Source of the DNA: Deltaproteobacteria bacterium
GTDB lineage: Bacteria > Myxococcota > JACRCW01
Direction of reading: 5' to 3'
Assembly (NCBI GenBank): GCA_016218805.1
Contig: JACRCW010000095.1
Span: 1-50,630, forward strand
DNA: 50,630 nt
The translations under genes and the position numbers were made by a program. A model generated the notes under the pieces. It saw nothing but the letters and a program-made list of their open reading frames with translations, was not told the origin of the DNA and made no database searches. Shown piece after piece: positions 34,652-43,048 of the stretch (its first letter is position 1; every line of letters begins with the position of its first letter).

Positions 34652-35233
34652 TCAGTCATCCCGCCCAAACAGCGCCGCCACGGCCACTTCCACGCCCAAG
34701 AACGGCGGCAGTTCCATCACGTCCTCGGCGGTCGCGGCCAGGACGTTCACGTAGCCCTCGGCGCTGTGGCGGTAGACCAGCAGCGTCTCCTCTTCAGGGT
34801 CCAGCAGCCAGTAGAACGGGACTTCGTGCTGGTGCAGGCAGCGCAGCTTGCGAACCTGATCCGCGCGCCGGGTGGACGGCGAAATGATCTCACAAGCCCA
34901 ATCAGGCCGCGTCGTGACGGGCGTGCCGGCGGGTCGCTCGGGATGCAGGTCGCGCCGGAAGCCCACCAGGTCATGGCGGAACACGTCGTTGCGGCGCGGA
35001 TAGATGACGTCCACCTCCAACATGATCCACCAACCGCCGGGGCCCCGCGGCCCTCCGGCGCGCCGGTTGAACGGACCCAGCAACTCCGCAGCTTTTGAGT
35101 GCGTCAAACCGTGTGCCGGGCTGGGCGCCGCCCGCTCAACAATCTCGCCGTCAAAGAACTCCACCGGGTGTTCATCCCGGTTGAGCGCCAGGAACTCCTC
35201 CAGCGTGGCGGTGCGGCGGGCGCCGGTTGACAT
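34652..35233 (-). CDS. Uma2-family (DUF820) putative endonuclease
   Basis: A 193-residue protein of the Uma2/DUF820 family, which has a PD-(D/E)xK nuclease fold. The core is visible: DVIYPRRND with HDLVGF, then RPDWACEIISPSTRRADQVRKLRCLHQHEVPFYWLLDP, carrying an acidic pair and Lys in the expected order. The N-terminal TLEEFLAL, then EHPVEFFDGEIVE is also standard. Family functions are mostly unknown. The ATG at 35233 is used; a second ATG lies 12 bases upstream. It is isolated between the fusion protein and the broken TPR gene. Confidence 0.85.
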   Translation of the reverse strand: MSTGARRTATLEEFLALNRDEHPVEFFDGEIVERAAPSPAHGLTHSKAAELLGPFNRRAGGPRGPGGWWIMLEVDVIYPRRNDVFRHDLVGFRRDLHPERPAGTPVTTRPDWACEIISPSTRRADQVRKLRCLHQHEVPFYWLLDPEEETLLVYRHSAEGYVNVLAATAEDVMELPPFLGVEVAVAALFGRDD

Positions 35234-35337
35234 GCCCGCCAACATAGCCCGCGGAGTGCCACCGGACACCCGCGGGCTTGACGTGGCGTAGCGCGTCTGG
35301 TTTCCCACGCGGCCCAACGCCTCACCGGGAGCCGACC

Positions 35338-36658
35338 ATGGGAAAGAACAACAAGCTCAAGCGCGCCCGCAAGAAGAAGCTGCGTGACCGCAAGGCCCCG
35401 CGCGCGCCCCGGATTCTTCCCTCGCGGACATGCTGGAGGAGTTTGCGGAGTTGGTGACGGACGGCGAGCTCGACGACGCCGGGGACCTCCTGGCGCAGCT
35501 GGTGGCGCGCTCCCCCAACCACGTGGACGTGATCGGCGCGGAACTGAGCCTGGCGGCGGCCCTCAAGGACGCCGCCGGTACCCTGCACGCCGGCCAGCGC
35601 TACCTGGCCCGCCGCCCGGATGACTCCGAGCTGACGTTCTCGCTCGTGGGGATGGCCCTCTCCGAGGCGCAGACGCTCCTGGCCACCCAGCTGGCCCAGG
35701 AAGCCGTGCGGCGCTGGCCAGACCATCCTCAGGCGCAAAAGACCCGCCAGCTGCTGGCGCTGCTGGCGGAGGGGGCGGCAGCCTCTCGCAGGGATTTCCT
35801 TGCCGCCCACCCCACCCTGGACGCCGCTGCCGCGGACGCCGTCCAGTCGTGCCAGGAACAGTACGCGCTCCTGGTGGCCACCGAGCGGGTTGCCGAGGCC
35901 ACGGCCCTGTGCGAACGCACCCTGGACCGCTATCCCGGCCTTGCCACCGTCACCAACAACCTGAGCTCGTGCCATTGGCAGGCCGGCCGGTTTGAGGACG
36001 CCTGGGCCACCTGCAGCCGCGTGCTCGCAGCCGACCCCGACAACACGCACGCGCTGGCCAAGCATGGGAATCGCCAGCCGTCACCCGGCGCTGTTGGACG
36101 CGCTGCGGGCGTGGGCGCTGGGGCAGGCGGGCGCGGACCGCGCCCGGATGGAAGTGGCCAACGGACTGGCGATGGCCGGCCTGCTGGGCACCGACACGGT
36201 CCGCATGTGGCAGCGCGGCGAATGGACCGACGCCATGTTCCGCAAGCAGGAAGTCTACTGGGAGCCGGACCTGTCCGACCTGCCGTCACCAGAGGTCGAA
36301 TCGCTGCAGGAGCGCGCGATGCAGGCAACTGATGGAGGACCTGCACGCGCGCTTCCCGGACTACCTGTTTGCCCGCACGGAAGCGGCCAAGCGGATGATC
36401 CGCCGCGGTGACCTGGCCGGCGCCCGGGAGAAGCTGGCGCCGGTGCGCGCCCTCCCGCGCCTGCACGTGACTGAATACGCCGCGCTGTGCTCGGCGGAGG
36501 TTGAACTGCTGCTGGCGGACGGGGACCGGGCGGGCGCGGAGCGGCGCCTGGACATTTGGGAGCAGACGTGCGGCGAGAGCCCCCTGCTCACCGCCGCGCG
36601 GGAGCAGCTCCACCCGGACGAGTTGGTGGAGCGGCTGCGCGGCGCGCTTGGCCTGTGA
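35338..36658 (+). pseudogene. TPR-repeat protein gene disrupted by three frameshifts
   Basis: The start at 35338 gives MGKNNKLKRARKKKLRDRKAP, a strongly basic beginning, but that frame stops at once. The body continues in another frame from about 35410 (SSLADMLEEFAELVTDGE, then TPR-like helical repeats to ALAKHG at about 36066). It goes on in a third frame (ASRHPALLDALRAWALGQAG to ERAMQA at about 36325), and then in a fourth segment from about 36330 (LMEDLHARFPDYLFARTE to the stop at 36658). The second and third breaks each look like one extra base, in GGGAATC near 36069 and GCAACTG near 36327. The first fits a one-base loss or a two-base gain in the CG-rich run at 35399-35410. Joined, the product would be about 440 residues, a TPR protein. 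Confidence 0.75.
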
Positions 36659-36682
36659 CGCTGCGCGGCGACCGCGGTCAAC

Positions 36683-37762
36683 TCACCAGCGGCCGTAGCC
36701 GCTGATGCGCGCGTTGTTGAGGTCATAACTGCGGCGGCGGACGGCGTCAGAGCTGTTGCCTTCCACCGTGTAGACCTTGCCGTTCTCCACGCGCTCCACC
36801 ATGCCCACGTGCCGCCCGTTGCCCGCGTCGGACGCGCCGCGGTTGGCAAAGAAGATGATGTCCCCGGGCTTGGGCTCCTGGGTGCCACGGCGGAACCACG
36901 CGTTGTTGGCCTTCATCTGGTCTTCCATGTACTGCACGCTGGCCAGGGACCGCTGGTTGCCCGGCAGCGGGTGGCCGGCCTGGCGGAAGTTCCACGATAC
37001 AAAGTTGGCGCACCACGGCTCCTGCCGCCCGTTCATGTAGCGCTGGGAGGGTGTGCCGTCGTTGTTGCCGGTGGCTTCGCGCACGCCCACCTGGGTCTGC
37101 GCGCTGGCCAGCGCCCGCTCGCCGTTGGTGCCGGCGGGCAGGTTGCGCGCGGCGGCCGCGGCGTCCGCCTCACCGGCGCCGCCCACGTTGGCGCGCGCGT
37201 TGGGATTGGGGGGCCGGGCGCCGTTGAGCGCGCGGTCCATGGCGTCACGCGTGTTGGGGCCGTACACGCCGTCCGGGCGGAGGTTCCACTGCGCCTGGAA
37301 CTGCTGCAGCGAGTCCTGCGTGCGTGCACCGAACTGCCCGTCCACGCTCTTCTGCGTCAGGTACCCCAGCTGCTGCAGGCCCTGCTGGAGTTCGCGGACG
37401 CTGGAGCCGGTGGCGCCGGCGCGCAGGTTGGCGCGCGGGGCCTGGGCCACGCCTGCGGACGCGGCGTCCGGCGCCGGCGCGGGAGCCTGGGCGGGCGTCC
37501 CCTGCATGACCTGTTGGGTCCGGGGGCCGTAGATGCCATCCGCCGTGATGTGGTTGTCCTTCTGGAGTTTCTTGAGCGCCTTCTCCGTCTGGGCCCCGAA
37601 CACGCCATCCGCGCTCCCCTCCGGCAGGTAGCCGGCCTCCACCAGGGCGCTCTGCATCTGGCGGACGGCGGGGCCCCGGTCGCCCTGTTCAAGCAGCGCG
37701 TTGGGCAGGGTCTGCTGGGTCTGGCCAAGGGGGCGGGTGTTGTTGACGGAACCGATGGACAT
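36683..37762 (-). CDS. Peptidoglycan-binding and CHAP/NlpC-type amidase protein
   Basis: A 359-residue protein with two PG_binding_1 domains (about residues 24-92 and 113-184): QGDRGPAVRQMQSALVEAGYL with DGVFGAQTEKALKKLQ, and TGSSVRELQQGLQQLGYL with DGQFGARTQDSLQQFQ. The C-terminal domain is CHAP-like: the catalytic Cys sits in EPWCANFVSWNFR, the His in GRHVGMVERV, and the acidic residue in VYTVEGNSSD. Expected action is hydrolysis of peptide bonds in peptidoglycan. No signal peptide is seen; the ATG at 37762 opens with polar residues, and a longer GTG start at 37807 does not add one. It could leave by another route or act on neighbours as an effector, which I infer only. Confidence 0.85.
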   Translation of the reverse strand: MSIGSVNNTRPLGQTQQTLPNALLEQGDRGPAVRQMQSALVEAGYLPEGSADGVFGAQTEKALKKLQKDNHITADGIYGPRTQQVMQGTPAQAPAPAPDAASAGVAQAPRANLRAGATGSSVRELQQGLQQLGYLTQKSVDGQFGARTQDSLQQFQAQWNLRPDGVYGPNTRDAMDRALNGARPPNPNARANVGGAGEADAAAAARNLPAGTNGERALASAQTQVGVREATGNNDGTPSQRYMNGRQEPWCANFVSWNFRQAGHPLPGNQRSLASVQYMEDQMKANNAWFRRGTQEPKPGDIIFFANRGASDAGNGRHVGMVERVENGKVYTVEGNSSDAVRRRSYDLNNARISGYGRW

Positions 37763-37799
37763 GGCGCGCTCCGGGCTTGCGGGGTGGACATGTAGGTTG

Positions 37800-37844
37800 T
37801 CGGTCACCTGCCTGACGGGTTGTCCGACTAGGACAACTGACCGA
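37800..37844. repeat. Nested inverted repeats between the amidase and CHAP genes
   Basis: An outer pair, TCGGTCA at 37800-37806 and TGACCGA at 37838-37844, encloses an inner perfect 7-base pair, GTTGTCC at 37819-37825 and GGACAAC at 37831-37837, with a 5-base loop. It lies just past the amidase stop on its strand and just ahead of the CHAP gene start. It could be a terminator for the amidase or an operator for the CHAP gene. Confidence 0.55.
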
Positions 37845-37849
37845 GGGGA

Positions 37850-39544
37850 TCAGGCCAGCAGCGTGGCGTGGACTTTGGGGGCCTTGCGCTCCACCACGTG
37901 TTCGGCGGCGTGGGCCAGGCTCAGCAACAGTGATTCATCCCAGGGGCGCCCCATGGCGTGCATGCCCACCGGCAGACCCAACCGGTCATACCCGGCGGGA
38001 AATGAAATGGCCGGCACACCCGTGAGGTTTCCAAGCAGGATGAAGCGCATCATGCGCTCCATCACGCCCATGTCGGATTCGCCGGTGGACAGGGTGTCCG
38101 CGGCGATGAGGCCGGCGGTGCCGCCGGTGGTGGGCGTGACCACCGCGTCCACGCGGTCAAACAGGCCATCCATCATGCGCAGCGCGCGCGTCCGCATGCG
38201 CTGCGCCTGGACAAAGTCGGTGGCCTGCAGCACCTCGGCCAGCGCCATGTTGAGGCGGACGTCATGGCCGTATTCGCCCGGCTCTGCGGCAAAGTGCGCC
38301 GCGCGGGACACGGCCATCTCCGTGGCAATGGTGACCAGGTGGGCCAGGCGCACCAGGCCCAGGTCCGCCAGTTCCACTTCCACCACGGTGGCACCCGCCA
38401 CCTTGAGCCCCTCCAGCGTGCGGCGGAACGCGGCCACCACGTCGGGCTCGGCGTCCTCCACCCACGGCCAGAACACCCCCAGCCGCACATCGGAGAGGTC
38501 CGCGTCGCCAAAGCCGTCCAACGTGGGCGGCGGCTGGTAGCGGCTCATGGCGTCATTGGGGTCGGGCCCGGCGCACACCGCGTAGGCCAGCGCCACGTCG
38601 CGCGCGGTGGCGCCCATGGGTCCCACGTGGCCCACGCTCCAGCACAGCGGGGCGGCGCCGTATTCGCTCACGCGGCCAAAGGTGGCCTTCAGCCCGACGA
38701 CACCGCACAGCGCCGCGGGGATGCGGATGGACCCGCCACCATCCGCGCCCAGGGCTACCGGGCACAGGCCCGCGGCCACCGCAGCGGCCGTCCCCGACGA
38801 GGATCCCCCGGTGAACCGCGCAGGGTCATACGGGTTGCGTGCGGAACCGTGGTGCGGGTTGATGCCGGTGATGCCCATGCCCAGTTCGTGCATGTTGGTC
38901 TTGCCAATGAGCACGGCGCCGGCCGCGCGCAGCCGCGCCACCGCGGTGGCCTCCTGCGCCGGCGTCACAACCCCGCGCGCCCCCATGAAGCGCGTGCCCA
39001 CCGTCGTGGGATAGCCGGCCTGGTACAGCTCGTCCTTGATGGCCACCGGCACGCCATCCAGCGGCGAAAGCGGCTTGCCCTCGCGCCACCGCGCGGACGA
39101 CGCCTCCGCCTGCGCCGTGACGTCCTCCCGGCGCTGCGCGATGAGGGTACGCATCGGCGGATGCATCGCCTCACCCGCTTCGGTGGCCGCCAGCACGCGC
39201 TGGGCAACCTGCGCGGGTTGGGTCCGGCCGGCGCGGTAGGCCGCGTGGAAATCCGCCACCGTTTCAAACCGGAAGCCGTGCGTGTCCCCGCCGTCCGGGG
39301 CGGTGGCCAGCGCCTGCAGGTCCAGGGGCGCGGCCGCGGCGGGCGGGGTGCGGGGCACGTGGATGGGTGACAGCGTCGGGGGTTCGGTGAAGGACGCGCG
39401 GCGCAGCGCGTCCATGCCCACCTGGCTCAGCATCTGCGCACGGATGATGGCGCCCACCACCGGTGCATCCGTCAGCGGGGCCACGGCCCGGATGGCCGCC
39501 CCGGCCAGTCGGGGGGCGTGCACGGAAACCTTCTCGTAGGTCAT
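37850..39544 (-). CDS. Amidase signature family hydrolase
   Basis: A 564-residue amidase-signature enzyme with the Ser-cisSer-Lys triad: Lys170 in PVAIKDEL, Ser248 in the Gly-Gly-Ser-Ser-Ser loop (FTGGSSSGTAAAV) and the nucleophile Ser272 in GGGSIRIP. The N-terminal 90 residues are unusual and Pro-rich, and look like an added helix bundle. The family includes GatA, nicotinamidases and fatty-acid amide hydrolases; without gatB and gatC nearby it is more likely a free amidase. The ATG at 39544 has AAGGAGAGG upstream. The upstream PEGA lipoprotein ends 18 bases before it, so they may share an operon. Confidence 0.9.
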   Translation of the reverse strand: MTYEKVSVHAPRLAGAAIRAVAPLTDAPVVGAIIRAQMLSQVGMDALRRASFTEPPTLSPIHVPRTPPAAAAPLDLQALATAPDGGDTHGFRFETVADFHAAYRAGRTQPAQVAQRVLAATEAGEAMHPPMRTLIAQRREDVTAQAEASSARWREGKPLSPLDGVPVAIKDELYQAGYPTTVGTRFMGARGVVTPAQEATAVARLRAAGAVLIGKTNMHELGMGITGINPHHGSARNPYDPARFTGGSSSGTAAAVAAGLCPVALGADGGGSIRIPAALCGVVGLKATFGRVSEYGAAPLCWSVGHVGPMGATARDVALAYAVCAGPDPNDAMSRYQPPPTLDGFGDADLSDVRLGVFWPWVEDAEPDVVAAFRRTLEGLKVAGATVVEVELADLGLVRLAHLVTIATEMAVSRAAHFAAEPGEYGHDVRLNMALAEVLQATDFVQAQRMRTRALRMMDGLFDRVDAVVTPTTGGTAGLIAADTLSTGESDMGVMERMMRFILLGNLTGVPAISFPAGYDRLGLPVGMHAMGRPWDESLLLSLAHAAEHVVERKAPKVHATLLA

Positions 39545-39561
39545 GGACCTCTCCTTGAGAG

Positions 39562-40053
39562 TCAAAACGGGACGACCACGGGTCTGTCGTCTTCCTTCTT
39601 GGGCACGTCCGCGGGGGGCGGGCCCGCGTCCGGGGCGGCGCCCTTGCTGTCCGGTGCGGGCGCCGGTGCGGGGGGCCGCACGGAATCGTCCAGCGGGACC
39701 ATGACAAAGTTGTACTCGTCCGCCAGGCCGTAGCTGAACAGGCAGCCCGTCAGGGAGATGCCCAGCGTGGGCACGCACAGACACGCCGCGGGACACGCGT
39801 ACTTCCACTGCAGGTCATCCTGCTCCAGCTTCTCCACGCGGGGCTCATAGCCGTCCAGTTCCAGTTCCAGGCGGTAGACCTTGGACCAGCCGGTGGTCTC
39901 CTCAAAGAAGAACGGCGTGGTCCCCACCATGTCCCCGTTGACCTTGGCGCGCGCGCCCGGAGGCGTGGAGCGGATCACCACCCAGTGCGTGCAGCCGCTC
40001 AACAGGAAGCTGGCGACGAACAGTCCCACCCACCGCAGCAGGTTCTCTGGCAT
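39562..40053 (-). CDS. PEGA-domain lipoprotein
   Basis: A 163-residue lipoprotein with signal ending at Cys21 (FLLSGC). A short PEGA-like domain follows: STPPGARAKVNGDMVGTTPFFF, then LELELDGYEPRVEKL. PEGA domains are surface or S-layer-associated beta folds. After a Cys-rich hydrophobic stretch (KYACPAACLCVPTLGISLTGCLF) the tail is Pro/Ala-rich (PPAPAPAPDSKGAAPDAGPPPA). The hydrophobic Cys stretch could insert into a membrane. It is probably the first gene of an operon with the amidase-signature gene, starting 18 bases upstream of it. Confidence 0.82.
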   Translation of the reverse strand: MPENLLRWVGLFVASFLLSGCTHWVVIRSTPPGARAKVNGDMVGTTPFFFEETTGWSKVYRLELELDGYEPRVEKLEQDDLQWKYACPAACLCVPTLGISLTGCLFSYGLADEYNFVMVPLDDSVRPPAPAPAPDSKGAAPDAGPPPADVPKKEDDRPVVVPF

Positions 40054-40155
40054 GGGCGCTGCTGTACCAAGACACCCGCCCGCCGTGAAAGCGCGCCCGG
40101 CACAGCTGCCGCGTGCTAACCGTGGGCGTCACCTTCCGCCCGAGGAGGAATCCGC

Positions 40156-41883
40156 ATGGCCCCGACGACACAGGGTGGCGCGTTCATGCTGGACGGACCG
40201 CGGCCGGCCTTCACCACGCCGGAAGCGTTTGACGAGGAACAGCGCGCCCTGCAGCGCATGGCGGCGGACTTCACCTGCGGCGAGCTGCTTCCCGTGGTGG
40301 CGCGCCTGGAGGCGCAGGAGCCGGGGCTGATGCGGGCGCTGCTGCGCAAGGCGGGCGCGCTGGGCCTGCTGGCCGGTGACATCCCGGAGGAGTACGGCGG
40401 CCTGGGGCTGCCCAAGACCACCACGCTGCTGCTGCAGGAGGCCATGGTCCACTACGGCAGTTGGGGCGTGACGCTGGGCGCGCACACCACGATTGGGACG
40501 CTGCCCATCCGGTTCTTTGGGACGCCCGCGCAAAAGGCGCACTACCTGCCGCGGCTGGCCAGCGCAGAACGGGTGGCCGCCTACGCGCTGACGGAGGCGG
40601 GCAGCGGGTCCGACGCGCTGGCGGCGCGCACTACGGCGCGCCGCGACGGGGAGCACTGGGTGTTGGACGGCACCAAGCAGTGGATCACCAACGCGGGCTT
40701 TGCGGACGTTTTCACGGTGTTCGCCAAGGTGGACGGCGCCGCGTTCACCGCGTTCATCGTCGAGCGCGGCGATCCCGGCGTGCGCGTGGGCCCGGAGGAG
40801 AAGAAGCTGGGCATCCGCGGTTCGTCCACGTGTGACCTGGTGCTGGACGGTGCGCAGCTGCCCGCGGACCGGCTGCTGGGCGAGGTGGGGCGCGGGCACC
40901 GGATCGCGTTCGGGATCCTGAACATGGGCCGGCTCAAGCTCGGGAGCGGCGCGGCAGGCAGCTGCAAGTACGCGCTGGGGCTCGCCGTGGAGTTCGCACG
41001 GACGCGCCGCCAGTTCGGGCGGGCCATCGCGGAATTCGGGATGGTGCGGGAGAAGCTGGCCGCCATGGCGGTGCGCACGTTCCTGGTGGAGTCCATGGCG
41101 TACCGCACCAGCGGGCTCATTGACGCGTTCCTGCACGCCGGGGACGGCAGCGTGGGGCACGAGCAGCGCGCGCTGGAGGAGTACGCGGTGGAGTGCAGCA
41201 TCCTGAAGGTGGCCGGCAGCGAGGCGGCCGCGTGGGTGGCCGACGAGGCGCTGCAGGTCCACGGCGGGTACGGCTTCACCGCGCACTTCCCCATTGAGCG
41301 CGTGTACCGCGACGTGCGCATCAACCGCATCTTTGAGGGCACCAACGAGATCAACCGCCTCATCATCCCCGGCACGCTGCTCAAGCGCGCCGCGCGCGGC
41401 GGCCCCGCGTGGCTGACACCCCCGGACGCACCCCCGCCGCCCGCCCCTGCCGGCCCGCTGGGCCAGGAGGAGCGCTTTCTCGTCGTGGCCCGCCGGCTGG
41501 TGGCCCGGCTGTGCGCGCACGCCAGCACCACGCTGGGCGAAGCGCTCGACGAGCGCCAGGACGTCCAGCACCGGATGGCGGACCTGCTCATGGACGTGTT
41601 CGCGGTGGACACGGTGCTGGGGCGCGCGCACCAGACGCGCGAGCACCTGGGTCCCGAAGCGGCCCGCCTGCAACAGGCCCTGAGCGCGTGGGCCACCTAC
41701 GACGCCAGCGAGCGGATCCGCGGGAACGCACGGCGCCTGGCAGCCGCGCTCGCCTCTGGGCCCGCGCTGGATGCGCTCCTGGACCAGACGCGCGCGCTGG
41801 AGGTCCGCCCGCCGGACCTGCTTCACGCGCGGGAGACCATCACCGAGCGCCTCCTGGCCGACGGGGCCTACCGGCAACCCTGA
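40156..41883 (+). CDS. Acyl-CoA dehydrogenase (VLCAD/ACAD9-like, long form)
   Basis: A 575-residue acyl-CoA dehydrogenase with a C-terminal extension like VLCAD or ACAD9. Motifs: LLAGDIPEEYGGLGLPKT (71-88), AAYALTEAGSGSDALA (141-156), WITNAG (176-181), EFARTRRQFGRAI (279-291), and the C-terminal catalytic motif NRIFEGTNEINR with Glu394, unlike the first dehydrogenase in this window. Residues 430-575 form the extra helical domain. The first step of fatty-acid beta-oxidation with FAD is expected. GAGGAGG sits before the ATG. It diverges from the PEGA gene across 102 bases. Confidence 0.95.
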   Translation: MAPTTQGGAFMLDGPRPAFTTPEAFDEEQRALQRMAADFTCGELLPVVARLEAQEPGLMRALLRKAGALGLLAGDIPEEYGGLGLPKTTTLLLQEAMVHYGSWGVTLGAHTTIGTLPIRFFGTPAQKAHYLPRLASAERVAAYALTEAGSGSDALAARTTARRDGEHWVLDGTKQWITNAGFADVFTVFAKVDGAAFTAFIVERGDPGVRVGPEEKKLGIRGSSTCDLVLDGAQLPADRLLGEVGRGHRIAFGILNMGRLKLGSGAAGSCKYALGLAVEFARTRRQFGRAIAEFGMVREKLAAMAVRTFLVESMAYRTSGLIDAFLHAGDGSVGHEQRALEEYAVECSILKVAGSEAAAWVADEALQVHGGYGFTAHFPIERVYRDVRINRIFEGTNEINRLIIPGTLLKRAARGGPAWLTPPDAPPPPAPAGPLGQEERFLVVARRLVARLCAHASTTLGEALDERQDVQHRMADLLMDVFAVDTVLGRAHQTREHLGPEAARLQQALSAWATYDASERIRGNARRLAAALASGPALDALLDQTRALEVRPPDLLHARETITERLLADGAYRQP

Positions 41884-41952
41884 CCGCGGCGCCGTGCCAC
41901 AGCGGAGCGCGCAATTCCCCCTGCACGCGCCTCCCCGGCGCAGTACATCCCG

Positions 41953-41970
41953 GGCTATCAGCCGATAGCC
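41953..41970. promoter_or_regulatory. GGCTATC-AGCC-GATAGCC palindrome, possible TetR operator
   Basis: A perfect 7-base inverted repeat with a 4-base spacer sits 30 bases before the zinc-ribbon gene at 42001, which is followed by a TetR-family gene. TetR regulators bind palindromes of this size near their own promoter. The link is by position only. Confidence 0.4.
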
Positions 41971-42000
41971 TCGTGCGGCGTGGCGAGGGAGGAGGGCGTG

Positions 42001-42336
42001 ATGTCCAGCGAAGACAAGGTGGTCTGCGCGGCCTGCGGAAGGCACGTGCACCCGGTGGGTGGGGCCGGGGCCATGTGGTCGGTGGCGGTGGTGCTGGGAT
42101 ACGGGGTGATGATCGCACTGGTGTTCCTGGCGTCACTCGCCGGCCCGTTCCTTCCCACGGTGGTGCTGCCGGTGTTCATGCTGGTGGGGCTGGGGATGAT
42201 GGCGCCGCTGCATGAGCGCGCCGGGCGGCTCCCCGAATGCCCGGCGTGCGGGAAGTACGTGGAGGCCCGGTTGACGACGGCGGCGCCGCATGCGGCGTCT
42301 ACCCCGCGGGGCCGGCCGGTTGCACGCGCGGCCTGA
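42001..42336 (+). CDS. Small zinc-ribbon membrane protein
   Basis: A 111-residue protein with two CxxC pairs: CAACGRH near the N-terminus and CPACGKY near residue 80. Between them lie two hydrophobic segments (WSVAVVLGYGVMIALVF and FLPTVVLPVFMLVGLGMM). The pairs could form one zinc-binding ribbon on the cytoplasmic side. I recognise the architecture, but no family name. A GGAGGAGGG-like site precedes the ATG at 42001, and an upstream in-frame start at 41980 is less likely. Together with the following TetR gene it may form a regulated pair. Confidence 0.72.
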   Translation: MSSEDKVVCAACGRHVHPVGGAGAMWSVAVVLGYGVMIALVFLASLAGPFLPTVVLPVFMLVGLGMMAPLHERAGRLPECPACGKYVEARLTTAAPHAASTPRGRPVARAA

Positions 42337-42355
42337 CGGGGCCCATGGTGCGGGC

Positions 42356-43015
42356 GTGGGCCGGCGTCCGCTGCTTCCCGTTCCCAATCCCGCCGCGTCC
42401 CTGCCGGCGCGCCACCTGGAGATCCTGCGCGCGGCCATGCGGCTGGTGGCGGAACGCGGCTACGCGGGCGCATCCCTGCGCGAGCTGGCCCGCCGCGTGG
42501 GGATGAGCCAGCCGTCGCTGTACCACTACTGCCGGAGCAAGGAGGACCTGGTGGAACAGGTCATCCTGTGCTGCGGTGCGGACGCGCTGCTGGCACCGGA
42601 TGCGGGGGAGCTCCCGGCAAGCCTGGAGGACTTCCCGCGCTTCATCACCTCCTACATCCTGTCGCTGTACGACGCCGCGGATTACCAGGTGTTCGTGCGC
42701 TTCATGTTCGCGGTGAGCGCGCACAAGCCGCGCTACCGCAACGCCCTGCGCCGCGTGTACGAGGAGTCACTGGCGCAGCTCACGCCGGTCCTGCTGGGCC
42801 CGTTTGTCAGCCGGGGGGAGCTCACGGCGGAGGACGCGCATGCGCTGATGCGCCTGCTGGTGAACACGGTGGGCCTGCTGTGCATGGAGCGCCGCGTGGT
42901 CTACGCGGAGAAGGAGCACCGGGAGGATACGCGGGCGTTTGCCGCGTGGGTTTCCCAGATGGCGGAGCACCTGGTGCGGACCGTCCTGCGGCAGCGGGCC
43001 GCCGCGGCAATGTGA
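42356..43015 (+). CDS. TetR-family transcriptional regulator
   Basis: A 219-residue TetR-type protein. The N-terminal HTH is clear: RHLEILRAAMRLVAERGYAG, then SLRELARRVGMSQPSLYHYCRSKEDLVEQVI, with the recognition helix around GMSQPSLYHY. The C-terminal domain is helical and would bind a ligand and dimerise. The GTG at 42356 is my choice; the frame is open upstream from 42290 and overlaps the zinc-ribbon gene, so the start is uncertain. Regulation of the upstream zinc-ribbon gene or of the acyl-CoA dehydrogenase is a reasonable guess, since many TetR proteins near acyl-CoA dehydrogenases sense acyl-CoA. Confidence 0.88.
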   Translation: MGRRPLLPVPNPAASLPARHLEILRAAMRLVAERGYAGASLRELARRVGMSQPSLYHYCRSKEDLVEQVILCCGADALLAPDAGELPASLEDFPRFITSYILSLYDAADYQVFVRFMFAVSAHKPRYRNALRRVYEESLAQLTPVLLGPFVSRGELTAEDAHALMRLLVNTVGLLCMERRVVYAEKEHREDTRAFAAWVSQMAEHLVRTVLRQRAAAAM

Positions 43016-43048
43016 GGGCTTTTCCCGCGGGGCCCTGCTGGGACTAGG

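Noticed and set aside
36683..37762. CHAP/peptidoglycan-binding protein as part of a prophage lysis module
   Set aside because: No holin, spanin or other phage genes are near, and neighbours are chromosomal.
40129..42051. 640-codon open frame on the minus strand opposite the second acyl-CoA dehydrogenase
   Set aside because: The plus-strand protein has all catalytic motifs; this frame is its mirror and is rich in Arg, His and Gln.
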